DNA from: Lindgomyces ingoldianus
Taxonomy: Eukaryota > Ascomycota > Dothideomycetes > Pleosporales > Lindgomycetaceae
Assembly: GCF_010093535.1 (NCBI RefSeq)
Contig: NW_022985201.1
Coordinates: forward strand, 266,955 to 302,549
Direction of reading: 5' to 3'
Length of the DNA: 35,595 nt
Below are positions 21,379 to 31,568 of the stretch, piece by piece (position 1 is the first letter of the stretch; every line of letters begins with the position of its first letter). Position numbers and translations under genes: made by a program. The notes beneath the pieces were generated by a model, which was not told the DNA's origin, did not search any database, and worked only from the letters and a program-made list of their open reading frames with translations.

Positions 21379-22478
21379 ACGTACTTTACAGGCGAGTTGC
21401 TTACACACCTAAGTTGCTTACTTTTACTAAGACCCTACTAAACTACCCTTCTTACACTAATGCATTCCCTATAACACTACTTACACGCGCTAAAAGAATG
21501 TTAGATACAGCTTACACTCTAAGCTTTTAAATAAGACATAAAACTCTTAAAAAAACATACTGCAGCTATGTGTAGAGTTCTATAAAAGATAATAAATAAC
21601 TATAGTGCTAGACAACCTTTATAAGCTAATTCTACAGCTAAATTATAAAAGCTAGGTAATAAAAAGAAGTAGGTAATTATTAAGACTATACTTAAGCTAT
21701 ATACGCAAAGAATTTCCTCTTAAATAGCATTTATAGCTAATATAGCTAATTCTTTATGCGCTAAGCGTAATCTAGGCTATGTTTACATAAACTAGCCTAG
21801 TACATTTATAAAGCGTTATTTAAAGCTTAAAGTAATGTTTAAGCATAAGTATAACTATAAAAGAGCTTTTTATAAGAGTTTTAGAGTAATTTAAGGCAGG
21901 TTTAGCCTTAGAGAGAATATTAAAGCTAAGTATAGCATTTAGAATAATAACATGTACAACTTTAGTAAAATAAGCTTTATAATTAGCTAAATATCTTTTA
22001 ACTATACTTGCGCTTAAAACTTTACTTTAAGCTTTAAATAATGCTTTATAAATGTACTAGGCTAGTTTATGTAAACATAGCCTAGATTACGCTTAGCGCA
22101 CAAAAAATTAGCTATATTAACTATAAATGCTATTTAAGAGAAAATTCCTTGCGTATATAGCTTAAGTATAGTTTTAATAATTACCTACTTCTTTTTATTG
22201 CCTAGCCTTTATAATTTAGCTGTAGAATTAGCTTGTAAAGGTTATCTAGCGCTATAGTTATTTATTATCTTTTATAAGACTTTACATATAGCTATAGCAC
22301 ATTTCTTTAAGAGTTTTATGTCTTGTTTAAAAGCTTAGAGTGTAAGCTATATCTAACATTCTTTTAGCACATCTAAGTAGTGTTGTAGGGAATGCATTAG
22401 TGTAAGAAGGGTAGTTTAGTAGGGTCTTAGTAAAAGTAAGCAACTTAGGTGTGTAAGTAACTTGCTTGTAAAGTACGT
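21379..22478. mobile_element. Family B-derived palindromic (foldback) element, copy 2
   Basis: 1100 bp flanked by TA (21377-21378 and 22479-22480). It is the reverse complement of copy 1 in structure: the long arm plus loop come first and the short arm last. The head-to-head junction (AAATATCTTTTAACTATACTTG near 21970-21995) is the same as in copy 1, and the short arms of both copies share the variant AAAGTTTTAAGCGCAAGTATAG where the long arms read AATGTTTAAGC. It inserted into the 5' end of a family B element at the sequence CTATATCTAA. Confidence 0.88.
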
Positions 22479-22609
22479 TATCTAATGTTTTTTTAGCATA
22501 TTTAAATAGTGTTATTAGAAATGTATTGGTGTAGAAAAAGTAGTTTAGTAGAGTCTTAGTAAAAGTAAGTAACTAAAGTGTGTAAGCAACTTACTTATAA
22601 AGTATGTTA

Positions 22610-22762
22610 TGTTTTATTTAAAAGCCTAAAGTGTAAGCTATATCTAATGTTCTTTTAGTGTGTCTAAGTAGTGTTATTAGAAATGCATTAGTGTAGAAAA
22701 AGTAGTTTAGTAGAGTCTTAGTAAAAGTAAGTAACTTAGGTGTGCAAGCAACTTGCCTGTAG
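22610..22762 (-). mobile_element. Terminal fragment of another family B element
   Basis: About 150 bp matching the family B 5' terminus on the minus strand (TTTATTTAAAAGCC... to GCAACTTGCCTGTAGTATACATTA). The end has drifted from AAAGTACGTTA. The previous family B element appears to have inserted into it. Confidence 0.7.
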
Positions 22763-23012
22763 TATACATTATACATTATACCTAGGTAGTTGTAGGTTCC
22801 TTAGAGTAGTTGCAAGCTAAGCCTGTAACTACTCTGCTAAGCCTGCAACTATTCTGCTAAGCCTTGCAGCCGCGCTATACCTAATCTAGAGCATCACGTG
22901 ATGTAACCTTTGCAGGCTGTGCCCTTACTAGCCTTGGTCTGTCCTTCCTTCGTGGGGTTAGAGACTCGCATGTTCCTCTAGCCTAACTAGTGGTTGTAAC
23001 ACTAATATTTTA
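22763..23012. other. Less-mutated non-coding insert with 20-bp tandem units
   Basis: A 250-bp stretch much less RIP-altered than its surroundings. It has 2.7 copies of GCTAAGCCTGYAACTAYTCT (22816-22869), the perfect palindrome CATCACGTGATG (22892-22903) and an ending TGGTTGTAACA (about 22991-23001). The ending resembles an LTR terminus, so it may be a solo or partial LTR. No matching repeat exists in the window and no gene is seen. Confidence 0.45.
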
Positions 23013-23014
23013 TA

Positions 23015-26000
23015 ACGTACCTAACAGGTTGGCCGGCCACACAGGTTAGCCGGCTACTTTTGCCAAGCCCCTACTAAAACCACTCTATTCTAGCGTAAAA
23101 TAGCCTACTTTAGCTCTATATAAAGCAATACAACATAAGATATTATTTAAAGTCTACTTTTACTACTTTCTTATATGTATGTAAGTTATGCCTAGTCTAA
23201 TTATACTGTCTATATTACTTTTAACTTAGCTTACTTTTTTTAGCGCGCACTTGCATTTTTAGCTTCTTTCTATTACTACGCGCTCTAAACTCCTTTAGAG
23301 TAGTTAAATAAGCCTTATTTTTAACTATTAAAGTTTTTTTTGCTTAAATTTACTTTCTTTTATATAATTTATGTTATGTAGCAGCCTTATTTACTACTTA
23401 AAGCTTTATAATCTTTTTTTACACTAACACTAGCTTATGCGCAATAATTGCTGCCCTTTTTAAGACTTTTTTAAAGGCCTTTACTATAAACATTAGTAAG
23501 CTATTTATATGCTTCTAAATTTTTACTTTTATAAGCATTAATTACAACTTAAATTTAAAAGTATTACTTAAGGTTTACAACTACTAGGGCTTATTATTAA
23601 TAAGTAGTAGTAGTAATAAAGTATATAAGTAAATATTAAAGGCTATTTTAACTTATTCTAAGTTAAATAGAACTAAACTAGCGCTTTAAACCCCTTTTTA
23701 GATATTACTAAAAGTAATTACTATATTATAGGCGTGTATAAAGCATAGTAAAAACTTAAGTTTTATAATATAAGTAATTTAGTTATATATAAAACCTTTA
23801 GCTTAGCACTTATATGCTTTCTTTAAAGGGGCAAAACAACCTACATTAAAAGGCTATAAAAGGTGTAATAAGTGTAAAAGTATATAAATAGTAATAATCT
23901 TTTTTTATAGTACTACTAAAAATTAAGTAAGTTATAGCTTTTACAGCTATTAATAATAAAAAGCTAATCAGCGCTTATAACCATTTTTTATATGCTTATT
24001 AAAGTGCTTTAACTACTATAGCTTAAGCTTATTTATTATCTAGCTATTTTTAAAAACTATAATACCCTAGTTCTAAGGTAGATTTTTTTTATACTAAGTA
24101 AAAAAGTAATAGCAGCTTTTAAAAATAATAAAGAGTAAAATAGCTTACTTTATTATATTAATGCTCTAAATAACTATTATCTACTTTTTATTACTTTACT
24201 ATAACGTACTTCATGGGTGAGTCGCTCACACACCTGAGTCGTTCACTTTTGCTAAGACCCCACCCTAACAAACTCTATTATAGCCTATAACAACCCGCTC
24301 TAGCACTATATAGTACAGTACAGCCTAGAATATTATTTAGATACTACTTCTACTTCTTGCTTACACATTTGTGTGTTATGCCTAGTCTAATTGCACTATC
24401 TGCAGCGCCTTTAGGATAGCTTACCTACTTTAGCTTGCACCTGCTTTTTTACCTTTTTTCTATTACTGTGCGCTTTAAACTTCTTTAGAGCTGTTAAGCA
24501 TAGGCTTTTTTAAATTATTAAAGTTTTTTTTACTTTAATCTACTTTCTTTTATGCAATTTATGTTATGTAGTAGCCTTATTAGCTGCTTAAAGCTTAGTA
24601 ATTTTCTGTTACACTAACACTAGCTTATGTGTAATTATTACTACCCTCTTTAAGACCTTTTTAAACACCTTAACTATAAAAGTTAGTAAACTATTTATAT
24701 ACTTTTAAATCTTTATCTTTATAAGCATTAATTATAACCTAAGTTTTAAAGTATTACTTAGAGTTTACAACTGCTAAGGCTTGTTATATATAGGTAGTAG
24801 TAGTAATAAAGTGCGCAACTTTACATTAAGGCCTATTATAACTTATTATAGGTTAAAAAGAACTAATTTAGCGCCTTAAAACTCTTCTTAGATATTACTA
24901 AAAGTAATTATAGTATTATAAGCTACTTTAAAGCATAGTAGAAACTTTATCTTTATAATATAAGTAATTTAGTTATGTATAAGGTTTTTAGCTTAGCGCC
25001 TATACACTTTTTTTAAAGAAGTAAAACAACCTATATTAAGTAGCTATAAAAAGTGTAATAAGTAAAAAAGTATATAAATAGTAATAATCTTGTTATCTTT
25101 ATAGTATTACTAAAAATAAAGTAAGTTATAGCTTTTATAGCTGTTAATAACTAGCAAATAGTAGCTGCTAATAGTACACTTTTTTATATGCATATTAAAG
25201 TGCTTTAACTAGTCTAGACTAAGCTAATTAGTAGTCTAGCTGTGCTTAGAAATTATAATAACTTAATCCTAAAGTAGATTTTCTTCTTTATACTAGTTTA
25301 AAAAGTAGTTGCTACTTTAAAAGATAATAAAAGGTAAAATAGCTTACCTTTTAGCATTAATGCCTTAGATAGCTATTGTCTACTCCTAGTTACCTAGCTA
25401 GACTGCTTTTAGCTGTCTTTATCTTTTTAAACTTATAACAACTGCTCTAGTAGATATCTAGCCTATTATAAACCCTATCTTATTAAAGTTGTATATGTTA
25501 TTATTCTAGATACTATACTTAGCTTTAATATTCTCTATAAAGTTAAACTAGCTTTAAATTACTATAAGATTTTTATAAAAAGCTCTTTTATAGTTATACT
25601 TACACTTAAACTTTACTTTAAGCTTTAAGTAACACTTAATAAACATATTAGGCTAGTTTATGCTAACATAGCCTATATTATGCTTAGCGTGTAAAGAATT
25701 AGCTATATTAGCTACAGCTACTAGCTAGGGGGGAAATCCTTGCGCATCTAGCTTAAGTATGTGCTAAATAATTACCTACTTTTTATTATTGTCTAGCTTT
25801 TATAAGTTAGCTGTATAATTAGCTTAGAAAAGTTATTTAGTGTGTTAGTTACTTATTATCTTTTAAGAGACCTTATAGATAGCTGTAGTGTGTTAGTTAA
25901 AAAGTGTTATGTCTTATTTAAAAGCTTAGAGTGTAAGCTGCATTTAACATTTCTTTAACATGTTTAAGTAGTGTTGTTAGGAATGCATTAGTGTAGAAAG

Positions 26001-26736
26001 AGTAGTGTAGTGGAGTCTTAGCAAAAGTAAGCGACTTAGGTGTGTAAGCAACTTGCCTATAAAGTACGTTATTACTTTTAGCTATTCTTATCTCTTTAAA
26101 GCTATAATAACTGCTTTAGTTAATATCTAGCTTATTATAAAGCCTAACTTATTAAAGTTATATATGTTTTTATTCTAGATACTATACTTAGCTTTTATAT
26201 TAGCTACTAAGTAAAACTAGCCTTAGATAACCTTTAGATTCTTATAAAGCACTTTTTTATAATTATACTTATAATTAAACTTTATTATAAACTTAAAGCA
26301 GTGCTTAACTTACATACTAGGCTAGTTTAAGCTAACCTAGCCTAGATTACGCTCTACGCGTAAGAAATTAGCTATATTAGCTACAGCTATAAGCTTAGAA
26401 AGAAATCTGTGTATAATAAGCTTAAGTATATACTTAATAACTACTTTTTTTTAAGCTTAGTTAGATTTCTTAATTTAGGCTAGCATTTTACTTATAAAGG
26501 CTGTCTAGCGTGTTAATTACTTAGTGTTATATAAAAAACATTATAAATAGCTACAGCATGTTATAAAAAAGTTTTAAGTTTTATTTAAAAGCTTAAAAAG
26601 TAAGCTATATTTAATATTTTTTAGAAAATTTAATCTAGTGTTGTTGTTAAGGCATTATGTAGATAGGTAGAGTGTAGTAGGGGCTTAGCAAAAGTAGCTA
26701 GCCAACCTGTGTAGCCGGCTAACCTGTTAGGTACGT
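23015..26736 (-). mobile_element. Family A pogo-like transposon, near full length, hosting a family B transposon
   Basis: Terminal repeats begin ACGTACCTAACAGGTTGGCC and are flanked by TA (23013-23014 and 26737-26738). Both ends carry a duplicated ~17-bp module (ACAGGTTRGCCGGCYAC repeated at 23025-23060, mirrored at 26695-26725), not seen in the other family A copies. Without the nested family B element it is about 1.85 kb, the usual Fot1 size. The transposase is on the minus strand: a degraded zinc-knuckle segment lies near 23150-23215 and the N-terminal HTH region near 26320-26470. Fully RIP-mutated. Confidence 0.85.
24204..26069 (-). mobile_element. Family B pogo-like transposon, full length, nested in family A
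   Basis: 1866 bp with termini ACGTACTTCATGGGTGAGTC and ...CTTGCCTATAAAGTACGT, flanked by TA (24202-24203 and 26070-26071). It carries the remains of one Fot1-like transposase gene on the minus strand: the C-terminal zinc-knuckle remnant (QCNQTRHNTQMCKQ) at about 24350-24400, central remnants near 25440-25520 and the HTH region near 25620-25830. This is the parental architecture from which the two 1.1-kb palindromes derive; they match its last ~625 bp. Confidence 0.85.
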
Positions 26737-26738
26737 TA

Positions 26739-27060
26739 CAATTATTTACTTTTTAGTAATAGTAAGTTTTTAGTAATTTAGTTATATTGTAAGTTAAAAC
26801 ATGATTTTACTAAGCTAAGTAGTAAGCTGCTAATAAAGCATATTAAAAGCTACTATAGCTTATTATATATGTTTAAATTAGTGTAAGCAGTAGGACTAGA
26901 GCGTAAGAACAATTCTGCCTTCTTGCTAAGTTAGTATAGTCTTACATTGTTTAGGCATCGCGTCTTGTACGTGGTGTTCGCAATTCTAAGAGATTTTTGT
27001 TAGGTTTAATAGTTTAGCGGGTTTGATAGTAGAATACGTTATATTATTATATACTCTACT
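26739..27060. other. AT-rich, RIP-mutated non-coding edge of the repeat block
   Basis: No recognisable element or gene. TCA/TGA-poor composition continues to about 26,930, then normal trinucleotides (GCATCGCGTCTTG) appear. This marks the boundary between the RIP-affected and gene-bearing compartments. Confidence 0.6.
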
Positions 27061-27263
27061 ATACATTGCCCTTCTTCTTTTCTTTACACAGCAGCGTTAA
27101 AATAAAATAATAATAGACTCCCTAGACTTTCTAGAGCTTTAGATGTGTGGTTGGGGGGGTAGGGAAAGGCCTGCAGTACTAATTTAGGTGGGGGGAGCAC
27201 TTTTCCGAGTCTCCTGAGCTCATAAGCGAGGGCTCAGGCTGTGGGACAGACTTTTTGGATTGA

Positions 27264-27320
27264 CGGTACTTATTGCCAACGCACGGGTGGATCCTCCAGA
27301 GGGTATGACTCATGAGATAA
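27264..27320 (+). repeat. Long direct repeat, left copy
   Basis: Fifty-seven bases, CGGTACTTATTGCCAACGCA... through GGATCCTCCAGAGGGTATG to GAGATAA, closely matching 35537-35595 in the same orientation. The nature of the repeated unit is unknown. The right copy runs off the window, so the repeat may be longer. Confidence 0.85.
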
Positions 27321-27535
27321 CACACTGCACCCGTGTGCACTTCATAGTTGGTTACCGTTTTCTTAGTTCTCATCGGGGCGTCCCTGACGAGCCCTCTCCC
27401 TAGGGTCGTAACACCCCTGCTTGCGGCTGACGCTACCACAAGGACAGTCTGATCTCTGGCCAGCCTTATCGAACTATAACACGCTACAGAGAGTCAGGAC
27501 ACAACTTACATACATGCAAGAAGCATAATCTAGGT

Positions 27536-27615
27536 GCTGCTTAATCTAGAATAGCTGCTTAATCTAGAATAGCTGCTTAATCTAGAATAGCTGCTTAGTC
27601 TAGAATAGCTGCTTT
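27536..27615. repeat. 18-bp tandem repeat, about 4.4 copies
   Basis: Unit GCTGCTTAATCTAGAATA at 27536, 27554, 27572 and 27590 (the last with one A-to-G change) and a partial fifth copy. Near-perfect identity suggests recent slippage. Confidence 0.95.
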
Positions 27616-27690
27616 ATTAATTATGTTCTAATGCGTTGTTAAACTGCGTAACCTGAAAGATGCAGAAAGTTTAGTTGGGGTGGCATCTCC

Positions 27691-27706
27691 CTTGTAAAGT
27701 ACGTTA
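27691..27706. other. Stray family B-like terminus
   Basis: CTTGTAAAGTACGTTA is identical to the last 16 bases (with TA) of the palindromic element ending at 22480, but the sequence before it is unrelated. Probably a decayed end of a related transposon or MITE. Confidence 0.45.
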
Positions 27707-28220
27707 GGGGTAGTAAGAGAGTAAACCTTAGGGTTAAAGGCAGAGGTACGGAGGCTGAGGAGCCTATACAACTGATGCTAAGCCCCTAGGGCACCCAAGA
27801 GTCAGATAACTGTGACAGTCATAGACTATGAAATTTACGGCGATGAAATAGGAGGGCTAAATTCCAATACTGAAATACACCGTTCCCGAAATGAATCGTA
27901 GGGATGACTAAATTTGAACTGTCTAGAGATGTGTGTACCATTCTTTGTTGACGTGACTATGTTCTCGAGCTTAGTTATTCTAGCCCAGTTTGCATACCTA
28001 TTAATCTCTTATATGTCGGCCAACATCCTGAACCACAGCCTAATAGCAGGTCAACGCCCATATCAGAATAAAGCACAAACACTCGGGTTACCTCAGGCTC
28101 CAATTCCTGCCATCACTCTTTAAGACTGGCCCGACTAGAATTCCTTCGCTCATGTATTGCCAACGTGTATCTCAACTTGGATACAGGGTTGGATTCGGTT
28201 CGAATTGACATTGCAATTCT

Positions 28221-28661
28221 TCAGAGCGCAACATCACTCTTCCCGAACACAGACTCTTCCAGCTCAATTCTTGTCACATGCGCGCCCGGCACAACGACCA
28301 GCCCGACATAGCGGCTGCTCCAGCTCACGGGTGCGGACATTTCCCCGGGGGCCTCAACGGTCCGGCAGATCTCGGCTTCGGAGGGCGCTCGATATTCGTA
28401 GGTAAGCGCGAGAATAATGTTGCGATCCTAAGATATACTCAACATGCATGCACAATATAGAAAAAGATAGAAAAGTCGCTTGGAAGTTTGACACTGAAGG
28501 TGCGTATGGCGTAGCACATAGTGTAGGATAGAAATTGAGATAGTGCCGACCTTGTCTGTACACTTCATTTGTCCCCCAAAAATGCGTTTATCCGTAGTAT
28601 GGAGGCGAAGGTTCTTGCCGATCAACTGGGAGAGGTAGAAACTTGCCTCTGAATTGTCCAT
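28221..28661 (-). CDS. LSM-domain protein, NatC auxiliary subunit Naa38-like
   Basis: Two exons on the minus strand: 28661-28551 and 28427-28221, with a 123-nt GT-AG intron (28428-28550), giving 105 residues. The protein opens with SQLIGKNLRLHTTDKRIFGG and continues KCTDK-DRNIILALTYEYRAP: an Sm1 motif with the invariant-type D and the N of DRN. The Sm2-like segment SSRYVGLVVVPGAHVTRIEL follows near residues 80-95. This spacing and the loop between them match the LSMD1/Naa38 (yeast Mak31) group, a small partner of the NatC N-terminal acetyltransferase; canonical Lsm proteins are the alternative. The intron was placed because reading through 28550 breaks the family pattern while joining KCTDK to DRNIIL restores it. 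The 5' site GTCGGC is a weak donor. Divergent from the next gene by 209 bp. Confidence 0.85.
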
Positions 28662-28870
28662 TACCCGCAGGAACCAGTTGAAGATTCACAGATTATTTAA
28701 CGATCCTAAAGGGTGTGGTTTAGATTTTATCAACAGCCGAAGCAGAAGGAAGCAGAGGAGAGAAGTGACTGTTGGAAAGCGCCCATTGGGCTTGGCACAT
28801 TCGCTTCGTTTGCCCCGATCCCGGCGCCATGTCTGCTCTTCGATAATTTTCTCCAGCAGCACGGCCGGCC
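28662..28870. promoter_or_regulatory. Short divergent promoter between two genes
   Basis: The start codons of the Naa38-like gene (minus) and the presequence-bearing gene (plus) are separated by 209 bp, which must hold both promoters and 5' UTRs. It contains a CCCATTGGGC element (CCAAT on the minus strand, about 28783). No TATA box is evident, as is common for housekeeping genes. Confidence 0.55.
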
Positions 28871-30090
28871 ATGAATCCCATACGCCGGAGCTGTCAGTCA
28901 GCCCGACTCGGATTAAACCCAACAGTACCGATCGCAAGTGGCTCGCGACGCGCATTCTCTCAATGCAGGGCGTGCCAGCGGGGTTCTCTACCCCAATTCC
29001 TCACGCCGTCAACCCCCGAGCTCTCGACACTGCTCTCGCGACTGAATTCCAAAATCCTTCTCCCGGCACACCTGAACCACGACCAACAACTACTTGTCTA
29101 TAAGAAGAAGAACCAGACTCGTCTCGAAGCCGAAACAATCAACATCACCCTTGGCGAGGTCACGCTCCCTCTGGAGCACATCGACCGCAATCGTGACATC
29201 CCCAACAAATGGCATACTTTCAAGACTGTTGTGGAGGAGTCGTCCACGCCAGAGGATTGGGAGAATGTGCTGAGAATGGTGGAGGGATTTCAAGATGCGA
29301 GTATACAATTGCCGGAGGGCTGGATGCAGAAGGTGGTCAGGAGGTTGAATCAGGCGGGCATGCAGCATTTGGTGCTGAAAGCGCTGCAGAGGGCTAGCGC
29401 TACGGGCATGAGTTTGGAGGATCCGGCTATTGCACACTTCGTCATGATGGGAATCCATGACAAAGCGGCCTCCTCGAATTGGGAGAAAGAGGAGACAAAG
29501 AAAGCGCTGAGTATGGCGGAGCAAGTCGTTGAGCTAATGGAGCGGAAAGAGCATTTGGGACGGAATGACGTCCTCCCGGGCGACCTGAGATCGAGTCCTT
29601 TCGTAATAGCCATCCCTCTCGAGATGGCTGCTGTGAGGGTGAAGAAGTATACCGAAGGTCAGGATAAGGACGGAAAGGTCGCGAGGTATGCATTGAAGAT
29701 CATGATTGCCCTTGAGCAGGATGATTGGGTCAAGGTATGTAGTCTACATTATCGCTGTACGAATGTTCCGAAACTCATAGGGCAAAGGTCAGCCTCGCCA
29801 AGGAACTAACGGCCATGACTCCATCTCAGGGTCTCAGATCCGCTAAAGACACGCTACTAAATCTCAGACGCAGAATTTGGAAGCTCATTCCGTTGTGGAA
29901 CGCCCTGAAGACAGCGAACAGTGTCCTCGGTGCCAATATGCCAATGGCAAAGGAGGCCCAGAAACTAGTCGCTAATCTTCGAAGGGGACTTGCCGATGGC
30001 GAAGTGTCTATTGATGAATTAACCGCTACGAAGACAGAGGGATATGTAAGATCTGTGAGAAAGGCGATCAAGGACTGTGAAGAGCTCTAG
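28871..30090 (+). CDS. Fungal protein of unknown function with predicted mitochondrial presequence
   Basis: Two exons, 28871-29734 and 29788-30090, joined across a 53-nt intron (GTATGT...CAAAG, 29735-29787), giving 388 residues. The first ~35 residues (MNPIRRSCQSARLGLNPTVP..., SGSRRAFSQC) are rich in Arg and Ser without acids, typical of mitochondrial import signals. The mature part is alpha-helical in character, with GEVTLPLEHIDRNRDIPNKW (about residues 93-112), TPEDWENVLRMVEG, and WEKEETKKALSMAEQVVELM (about 197-216). I recognise the general look of a conserved ascomycete mitochondrial protein family but can name no function, and no catalytic motif is visible. The phase-0 junction DDWVK-VSLAKEL was selected because other AG sites break the downstream frame. 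The 3' end converges on the hydrolase gene, 96 bp away. Confidence 0.8.
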
Positions 30091-30186
30091 GGTGAAGAAT
30101 TCTGTGTACCATATTGTACTGTATTGTAAGACCAAAATAGAAATGGGCTTCGTTGCAGTGGATATCTTCCTAGAAGCCATGGTGCC

Positions 30187-31037
30187 CTACAAGTGCATGT
30201 CAAAAAAATCCCCCACCAAGCTATAACCCCTACAATACTCCGTCACATTTTCGGGATCTTCTAGACGGGCGCGAGCTCCCATCCAACCATGATGCATGTT
30301 CGCGAACGTTTCGACCACATTCGCATTCGAATTCTTCAACGTTTTCTCATACGCCTGAACCTGTTCGGGAGTCCCATCTTCCTTGGAGAACAGGCAGATG
30401 TACGGAATACTGATTTGAGCGGCGTCACTAGAGTCGAGTCGGCTTCCTCAAATTAGCTGGAATCCGTTGGGAAAGGCAGGCAACACGTACCCAGGGTGCG
30501 CTGTCCCGGCTGCTTTGAACGTTGATTCAGGACCAGAGAGTATCGCTGTCATTTTCCCACCCCAGCATAGGCCAAAAGCTCCCCAGCTCTTAATGCTTGG
30601 AAATTTCTCGGCCGCTGCCGTTTGTACTTGTAGTGCGACCGGTTTATTCTTCGTAAAGTCTGCCTGGTGTTATCAGACCCTGAAATAGAGATTCACTGAA
30701 GCACACGTACCGTCGTGCTTATAAAAACCTTCGCTCTCTCTCTTTTATTATCGTTGTCTATAGGGAAGACATCCAAGCCCAGAGGTTCACCATGGAAAAA
30801 ATCGGGAACTAGTACTACAAAGCCCATTGATTTGGCTAAGATGTCTGCGCCCTGCAGCGTTTGTGGTGCAAGTCCAAACACGTCAAAGAAGAAGAGGATT
30901 GCACGGCTCGCGCTTTCTGAGCCAGTGACGTAGACGTTGAGGTTAGCCAGAGGAATATATGTTCCCTGAGGTTTGTAGTCCGATTGCACAGCGTTTTGAG
31001 CACAGCAGGCTGCTGGAAGGGGGACGGCGTCGGACAT
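30187..31037 (-). CDS. Dienelactone hydrolase family protein
   Basis: Three exons on the minus strand: 31037-30711, 30663-30491 and 30427-30187, with introns of 47 nt (30664-30710) and 63 nt (30428-30490), both GTACGT...AG, giving 246 residues, the usual length for this alpha/beta hydrolase family. The N-terminus MSDAVPLPAACC and the segment TLQGADILAKSMGFVVLVPD are typical of fungal members. The nucleophile is Cys142 in GLCWGGK; His at 212/213 in FANMHHGW and an acidic residue near SKED (181-184) complete the expected Cys-Asp-His triad. Such enzymes hydrolyse lactone or ester bonds, but the substrate cannot be told from sequence. An in-frame ATG 18 codons upstream (31091) exists; the inner one fits the family better. 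No signal peptide, so probably cytosolic. Confidence 0.9.
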
Positions 31038-31568
31038 TTGTTTGGGGAAATCTAGCGTCGGTGTCTTGATTGTAGAGGTGCAGGCCAGCATTTATACTAT
31101 GATTAAATCCCGACTCCTTGCTCGCAAAGATTTGGAATAAAACTAGAACGGCGAGAGTGACTCTAAGTAAGCTCGAGAGATCGCTAAAATGAAACACGAT
31201 GATTGGCTAATGGAGATACCGGGCTCGGGTCCGGAGCTAAGAGAAGTTCGGGCCGAAACCATAGACAAGCAACATTGGAGGGTTCTGCTCGCTCTCAATT
31301 CTGTGTAGTGGAGATAGGCATGAGAAAATGCGGGGGAGGGGGCAAGCGTTACAAGGGTCTATATGAATAACAAGAATATGAAATAAGATAAGTGGCCCAA
31401 AGACACATCTCAATTCCGGATTGTGGGAATAGACATTTGATTAGGACTAAACAGGGGCAACATACAAAGGTCGAAGCATAAATGCAGATATGTGTCCCTA
31501 GTTCATTGAGACACATCTGCTTGTCTATTTATACAGATACTTAAATACTAAGGTAAACACCAACTACT
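31038..31568. other. Intergenic region between hydrolase start and bL27m stop
   Basis: About 530 bp holding the hydrolase 5' region and the bL27m 3' region; both genes are on the minus strand. Several short frames are present, with no family resemblance. I see no RNA gene. Confidence 0.6.

Larger units (their letters stand above)
20642..22609 (-). mobile_element. Degenerate family B transposon, interrupted twice
   Basis: Minus-strand family B 5' half. Pieces are 20642-20839, 21264-21378 and 22479-22607, with the end AGTATGT plus TA at 22608-22609. It is split by a mini-LTR element (20840-21263) and by the palindromic element (21379-22478). The pieces align in order with the uninterrupted family B copy at 25620-26069. 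Its far 3' half was lost, apparently where the minus-strand LTR element begins. Confidence 0.75.
27061..28220. other. Intergenic region of normal composition, no gene recognised
   Basis: GC-balanced sequence with scattered short frames. The longest, 86 codons on the minus strand at 27179-27439, shows no recognisable domain and lies over a repeat shared with the window end. It contains an 18-bp tandem repeat, a stray transposon terminus and that shared repeat, listed separately. I do not support a gene here. Confidence 0.6.

Noticed and set aside
1..26930. Many TAG/TAA codons inside recognisable protein frames, as if stops were reassigned to Gln
   Set aside because: The stops coincide with CpA-to-TpA changes, catalytic Asp codons are lost as well, and the gene island uses ordinary code. 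RIP explains it without any recoding.
27179..27439. 86-codon minus-strand frame as a gene
   Set aside because: No recognisable family, no splice context, and it overlaps a repeat shared with the window end.
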